Source: Polytrichum commune (lineage: Eukaryota; Streptophyta; Polytrichopsida; Polytrichales; Polytrichaceae). From it: a DNA stretch of 64,000 nt. Each line of letters opens with the position of its first letter. Position 1 is the stretch's first letter. Under the pieces are notes generated by a model that saw nothing but the letters and a program-made list of their open reading frames with translations, did no database searches and was not told the DNA's origin. The translations under genes were made by a program, and so were the position numbers. Below, one piece after another: positions 60,179-64,000 of this stretch. The stretch spans positions 18,786,001-18,850,000 of the forward strand of contig OX485806.1 of the NCBI GenBank assembly GCA_950295325.1. Direction: 5' to 3'.

Positions 60179-60372
60179 TCAAACCACTTGGAGAATAGGA
60201 AGCCGTTTGTAGATCGCAATCCAAGGCTGACTAGAGCATTGGACTTAAAAACCTTTAGGACATTTTAGTTGTAGCCAAACTCATGTACTGGGTATTTGGA
60301 AGATGTACATTTTACATTCAATGAAATGTGTTTCGTCTATACATTGTCTGCAATGGCTGTCATTAACAATGC

Positions 60373-62405
60373 ATGTTCAATTCACATGCTGGTTTGCAAA
60401 TCGTTGATTTCACACGGCCAGAATCACCATGTGCAGCAGTCCCGCAAACGGGTGCAGCCGAAGAGGACACCTCACTTATAGTTGGCCCCATGCAAGCCCC
60501 CATTGCCACTACATGTCGAAGTCCAACGCTTGTCGTCACCCCTTTGGACAAAGGGGATCGTTCACCCCTCTTGCCCATAGGTAGTGACGATGATGTGGTC
60601 AAGTCGCCTTCACCCACAGCGGTCCACATTGCTGCCATCAAACCTCTTGCTCTGAAGCAGGCTGTCATCGAACATTCAGAGCCCGGGTCATCATCTGCAG
60701 GCCTGCAACAACCAATATCACCACCTTGTTACTGTACTGCTACCGTGGAGCCAACGGAGCCTTCCTCTTCTGCAGGCCCTTGCCAACCCGAGGCTCCACA
60801 TTGTGAGGAGCATGCTGTCGTTGATGCAACGGAACCCGCTGTCGTCGATCCAACAGAGCCTTCATCTTCTGCCGGCCCACATCATGTCAAGAAAGTCGTG
60901 GAACGTTGGCCACGCGACGACAGGTTCCCCGACTTTCCCCCTGACAATACAAAAATAGCCGAACGTCCATTTGAGGCTTGGCGGGCTATGCACGCCAGCC
61001 GTTCCGAGGTCACTTGCCCAGAGCTGCGTGTGCGGCCAGCTCTCCCAGTTTGTGTAAGCATCGTTTCCCCTTCTCATGGCACTTAGTTTGTGTAAGCTTC
61101 GTTTCCCCTTCTCAATAAAATTTCACTTGGTCCACTGGATTTTCTTTTCAATATACCCGGTTTATTTGTGTCCCAAACATTCATCTCCGCGTAGTTTTGG
61201 GTTCAGGGTGGACAAAGTGCGCAAACGACTATGGATGCGCCCTTCAACCCACACGTTGTTTATGATAAACTTTTTGTTTACGCTGACAACTACCCAACGT
61301 ACGATAGGAACATCTCTCAAGTTTTCACGAGGGAGATGGGAATAGCGTGTGCTAAAAGACTTATTTCTAGGGACCCTCAAGACCCTTCAGTAGGACCATC
61401 GGATCGCTGGGAATTCAATCCCATAACTTTCGAGGTATTGGTTTCCCAGTTCATAATAACTTTTAATATTTAGTTCATTATAAACCCCCATATCAATATA
61501 TGCACCTATTGCATATATGAATGTAAGTTATTGAATATATGAATGTAAGTTATTGAATATATGAAGTTCCACAATTTTCATTAGTTGCAACATTATATGT
61601 AATTCGAGTAAAGCAGGAGAAGTTGACAGTGGATTCCTGTCGCCAGGCGCTAGCTGCTGTACCCGACCGAAGGTTCATTCTGGTGTTCGATTTGAATGGC
61701 ATATTTTGTCATTGTATTCCTCGCGGCCGTTCCGCTTTACCCACATGGATGGTGCAAGATCGTGCGCCAGACAAGGGTCCGGCGATTGTTGGTCCCAAAG
61801 CTGTCCTACCTAGACTGGGTTACAAGCACTTTTGGGAGAGAATGACCCAAATGTTCTATGTTTGCATATGGTCATCTATGAAAAAGTCCACTGTGGACCT
61901 CGTGGTGGAGTTTTTATTCAATGGGATGTCAAGACCTGCAATAGTTCTTGGCCAGGAGGATTGCATCACATTCAAAGACATCTGGGACAATGAGATCAGG
62001 AACCCCCTAAAGCCAGAATCAATATTGTTCTTCAAGAGTTTAAACAAAACATTTTGGTGGCCGCCTGTATCTCTTGATTCCGGACGTGTTACTGCCACTA
62101 TTGAGAACACTGTTCTTGTGGATGACAGCCCCTACAAAGGTGCTTGTAATCCTCCCGGGAATGTATTGTTTCCCGATTCCTTCACCACCAACAAACAGGC
62201 AACTGCGGATATGAGAGCAGTTCTTCTCCCCTACTTCCAACGTATGTTCAATTCGACAATGAGCGACGTACGCGATTTTGTGATCACACATAGATTTGGG
62301 CAACAGCCGGTCCCGCATAACGATCCAGTCAGGGAGTCACTTATGATGGCCAACAAGCACTCCAATCGACCCGACTTGCACCCTATAACTGCTGTCCCAA
62401 GATAG
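60373..62405 (+). CDS. FCP1/NIF-like phosphatase-fold protein with changed active site
   Basis: Exons 60,373-61,053, 61,207-61,434 and 61,617-62,405 join in phase 0, giving 565 residues. The first 227 residues are Pro/Ser/Glu-rich with three TEPSSSAGP-type repeats and look disordered. Residues 320-530 form an FCP1/NIF-type HAD domain: FDLNG (328-331 begins DLNG), CIWSS (motif II), and VLVDDSPYKGACNPPGN (470-486, motif III DD). The family's first motif is DxDxT. Here the second Asp is Asn and the Thr is Ile, so phosphatase activity is doubtful, although DLNG variants occur in plant members. The start is uncertain: the only in-frame ATG after a stop is at 60,373. It may instead be the continuation of the preceding gene, since all junctions share phase and there are only 195 bp between them. 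FCP1-like proteins dephosphorylate the RNA polymerase II tail in other systems. Confidence 0.6.
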
Positions 62406-62488
62406 TTAGCATGTAGGGTTTAGGTTAGGGCATGTAAGGTTCATGAATTGTATGGCATGTAACATTGTGTATTATATGCTTTGTTCAG

Positions 62489-63288
62489 TTTCCTCCTGCT
62501 GGATACACACCATCCACTTCCAAGCGATCGGCATTCGTGTGTCTCACCCCGCGGCATGAACACAACGTAGTACTGGCCTGCCATCCCTTCTCACTCGCCC
62601 ACGTGGGCGTAGAAGCTATCCGGGTCGCTAACTCTCAAAGTGTGTCACCCCTCACTGAAGCAACCCCTGAAGGACAGAGTCTGGTAAATATAGCTCATTT
62701 TGTTCACCTGGGAATGTTCTTACCCAAATAAATATTTTGCAAATCTCCTTTTCAATCTCTATCTAATCTCCAACATTTGGCGTGGAATGTATGTGCATGT
62801 ATATGAATGTTGGTGGTATTTGTGGGGCAATAAGTTGGAGAATGTTTTTTGCCTATGTCGGCCTGCAGGATGTTGACCTAAATATGCTCCCCCCAATGGA
62901 TGATGGACCACAACCCGCCCATACATTATCCATTATGCGCCCCACCCCTACCCGCGAGTACCAAATTGCGCTAATCGAATCGCAAGGCCCTGACTCAAGA
63001 GGTGTTCGTCTTCTACGTGCTGGATTGGCATCACTTGGGAAGACTTATGCCCCTCAACCCGCCATGACGAAGCTCCCTTCCACCATTAACCATGTGGAGG
63101 GCGTTGACACCAGTATGTGCACCCTCGCAGATGCTTCAACACCTCCATGCGGAACTTTGGCCATCGTGCACCCCGCTGCTACACGGGACTACCAAATTTC
63201 ACTCATCGAATCTCAAGGCCCTAATTCAAGGGCAGTTCGACTTTTGCGGGCTGGATTGGGTGACCGTGGAAATAATCGTATCGCTTGA
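62489..63288 (+). CDS. Two phase-0 exons with a duplicated YQI-LIESQGP repeat
   Basis: Exons 62,489-62,683 and 62,869-63,288 have good splice sites (gttcAG|TTTCCT, CTG|GTAAAT, tgcAG|GATGTT) and end in a stop. The second encodes two similar units, REYQIALIESQGPDSRGVRLL and RDYQISLIESQGPNSRAVRLL (with one residue fewer shown at each end possible), each about 60-75 residues. I do not recognise the domain. The exons would continue the FCP1-like gene in phase 0, but the preceding exon reaches a TAG at 62,403 with no good donor before it. They are therefore either the end of that gene through alternative splicing or read-through, or a separate transcript. Confidence 0.45.
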
Positions 63289-63448
63289 CGAGGCAGGACT
63301 ACAATTGAGCGACCTGTAGAAGCCACAACATGTATTAAATACTATAGTTGATAATGCGTCCCCTTTAGCCACATATCGGTGGGGACATATATATAGCCAA
63401 ACATGTATGTAGACGCCTAAGAATGAGGCATTCGACATATGCTTCAGG

Positions 63449-63454
63449 AATAAA
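63449..63454 (+). terminator. Candidate polyadenylation signal AATAAA
   Basis: An AATAAA hexamer 161 bp after the stop at 63,288 and before the T1 right end, suited to ending the rightward transcript inside the element. Confidence 0.5.
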
Positions 63455-63624
63455 GATCTCAATTCAAACAGTAATTGTTCTACAAACTTGGTGTATGGGT
63501 TACCAATTCTTTTCTTTCGAGTACAAGGCTGTAGCCTCCACTCACCCACTCATTTGAACCGGTCAAAGTAGTGTTGCAATCAACTGGGAGTCCATTAGGG
63601 GTCACTGCTACACAACATAGGATT

Positions 63625-63668
63625 TGTTCCCAATGTGTTCCCAATGCGTTCCCAATGCGATCTCAATG
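63625..63668 (-). repeat. T1 right subterminal repeats
   Basis: Three GTTCCCAATG units and one decayed copy (tctcaatgg). On the minus strand this is GGGAAC, the same motif as at the left end and in mirrored orientation. Confidence 0.8.
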
Positions 63669-63696
63669 GACACTCCAGAAGTCCCATATTGACGCC

Positions 63697-63724
63697 AAAG
63701 TCCCGAAATGTTTAATATAGTGTT
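63697..63724 (-). repeat. T1 right terminal inverted repeat
   Basis: The exact reverse complement of 41,498-41,525, followed by TAAT. Confidence 0.9.
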
Positions 63725-63853
63725 TAATGGTCCGGGGTTAGAGGAGCTAACCATTAGCATGGCGGTATGCGAAGGGTTAGCGACTCGTAACCTTTGCTAG
63801 AATTGAAAATTGGCAAGATGGTCAAGGGGGGGGGGCTAGCAAGGGTTGCGACA
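63725..63853 (-). mobile_element. Solo LTR, family A, copy 3, 5' part
   Basis: Minus-strand TGTCGCAACCCTTGCTAGC start of the LTR, with TCTTC outside at 63,854-63,858. It stops exactly at the T1 duplication TAAT. Confidence 0.9.
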
Positions 63854-63858
63854 TCTTC

Positions 63859-64000
63859 ACTGCAACCTCCTGCCGAACCACAGACAAGATTCCCATAGGA
63901 TATGCAAAGACCCCTAAACCTGAATCCTTAAGGCCTGTGCCGCTGGGACGATCTGGTCCTCGTGGAAATAGGTTTTCGATTAGCAAGGGTCAATTTCTTC
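63859..64000. other. Flank beyond the split LTR
   Basis: Nothing recognised in the last 142 bases. Confidence 0.4.

Larger units (their letters stand above)
41498..63724. mobile_element. T1: 22.2-kb TIR element inserted in a solo LTR
   Basis: Perfect 28-bp inverted repeats (AACACTATATTAAACATTTC continuing CGGGACTTT with one C shared) lie at 41,498-41,525 and 63,697-63,724, flanked by TAAT at 41,494-41,497 and 63,725-63,728. Just inside both ends are GGGAAC-type subterminal repeats, again in inverted orientation. Removing T1 and one TAAT restores an LTR that aligns with copy 1, so the boundaries are precise. Contents are a leftward DUF7869-type gene, a central non-coding, repeat-rich zone and a rightward locus with ParB-like, methyltransferase-like and FCP1-like domains. 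The ends contain CACTA, but a 4-bp duplication and the absence of a TNP2 transposase argue against a classic CACTA element. Confidence 0.88.

Noticed and set aside
41498..63724. Assignment of T1 to CACTA/EnSpm because the terminus contains CACTA
   Set aside because: CACTA starts two bases inside the repeat, the three bases next to it do not match between ends (TAA and TTT) while TAAT outside does, and no TNP2-type transposase is encoded.

Overview
This is nuclear DNA from a plant, most likely a bryophyte or another early-diverging streptophyte. The reasons are spliced genes with GT-AG introns, a plastid-type CCB2/CCB4 gene piece, a fused protein kinase/NB-ARC immune gene of the class known mainly from mosses, interstitial plant telomere repeats (TTTAGGG), and transposase-like families common in non-flowering plants. 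Genes are sparse and most of the window is repeats.

Layout. 1-25.5 kb is gene-poor. It holds a 973-bp solo LTR with its target duplication, a 151-bp satellite with a three-unit higher-order period, a foldback element, a second LTR copy, a TAA-flanked MITE and several dispersed repeats. 25.6-28.4 kb holds a kinase/NB-ARC gene whose C-terminal half has decayed.

28,829-39,754 is a 10.9-kb DNA transposon candidate (here T2) with perfect 22-bp terminal inverted repeats and TA on both sides. It carries a two-exon transposase-like gene, a two-zinc-finger 2-oxoglutarate/Fe(II) dioxygenase that resembles the TET/JBP group, and a patchwork of host pieces: an RPL21 exon, an 18S rRNA piece and the last five exons of a CCB2/CCB4 gene.

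41,498-63,724 is a 22.2-kb element candidate (here T1) with 28-bp perfect terminal inverted repeats, GGGAAC-type subterminal repeats at both ends and a TAAT duplication. It sits inside a third solo LTR. That LTR, split across 22 kb, still has its own TCTTC duplication at 40,639 and 63,854, so the order of insertion can be read directly. T1 encodes a 1001-residue DUF7869-type protein (leftward) and, divergently, a multi-exon locus encoding a ParB/DGQHR-like domain with a methyltransferase-like region and a very acidic plus SR-rich tail, then an FCP1/NIF-like phosphatase with a changed active-site motif and a repeat domain.

The most unusual feature is a 26-bp perfect palindrome (half site CACTTTCACTCGA plus its reverse complement). 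It occurs eleven times plus one half copy, only inside T1, clustered upstream of both divergent genes and in the first coding intron of the rightward gene. I suggest it is a binding or control site for an element-encoded protein. Exon structures come from reading frames and splice signals only; no alignment, expression data or database search was available.
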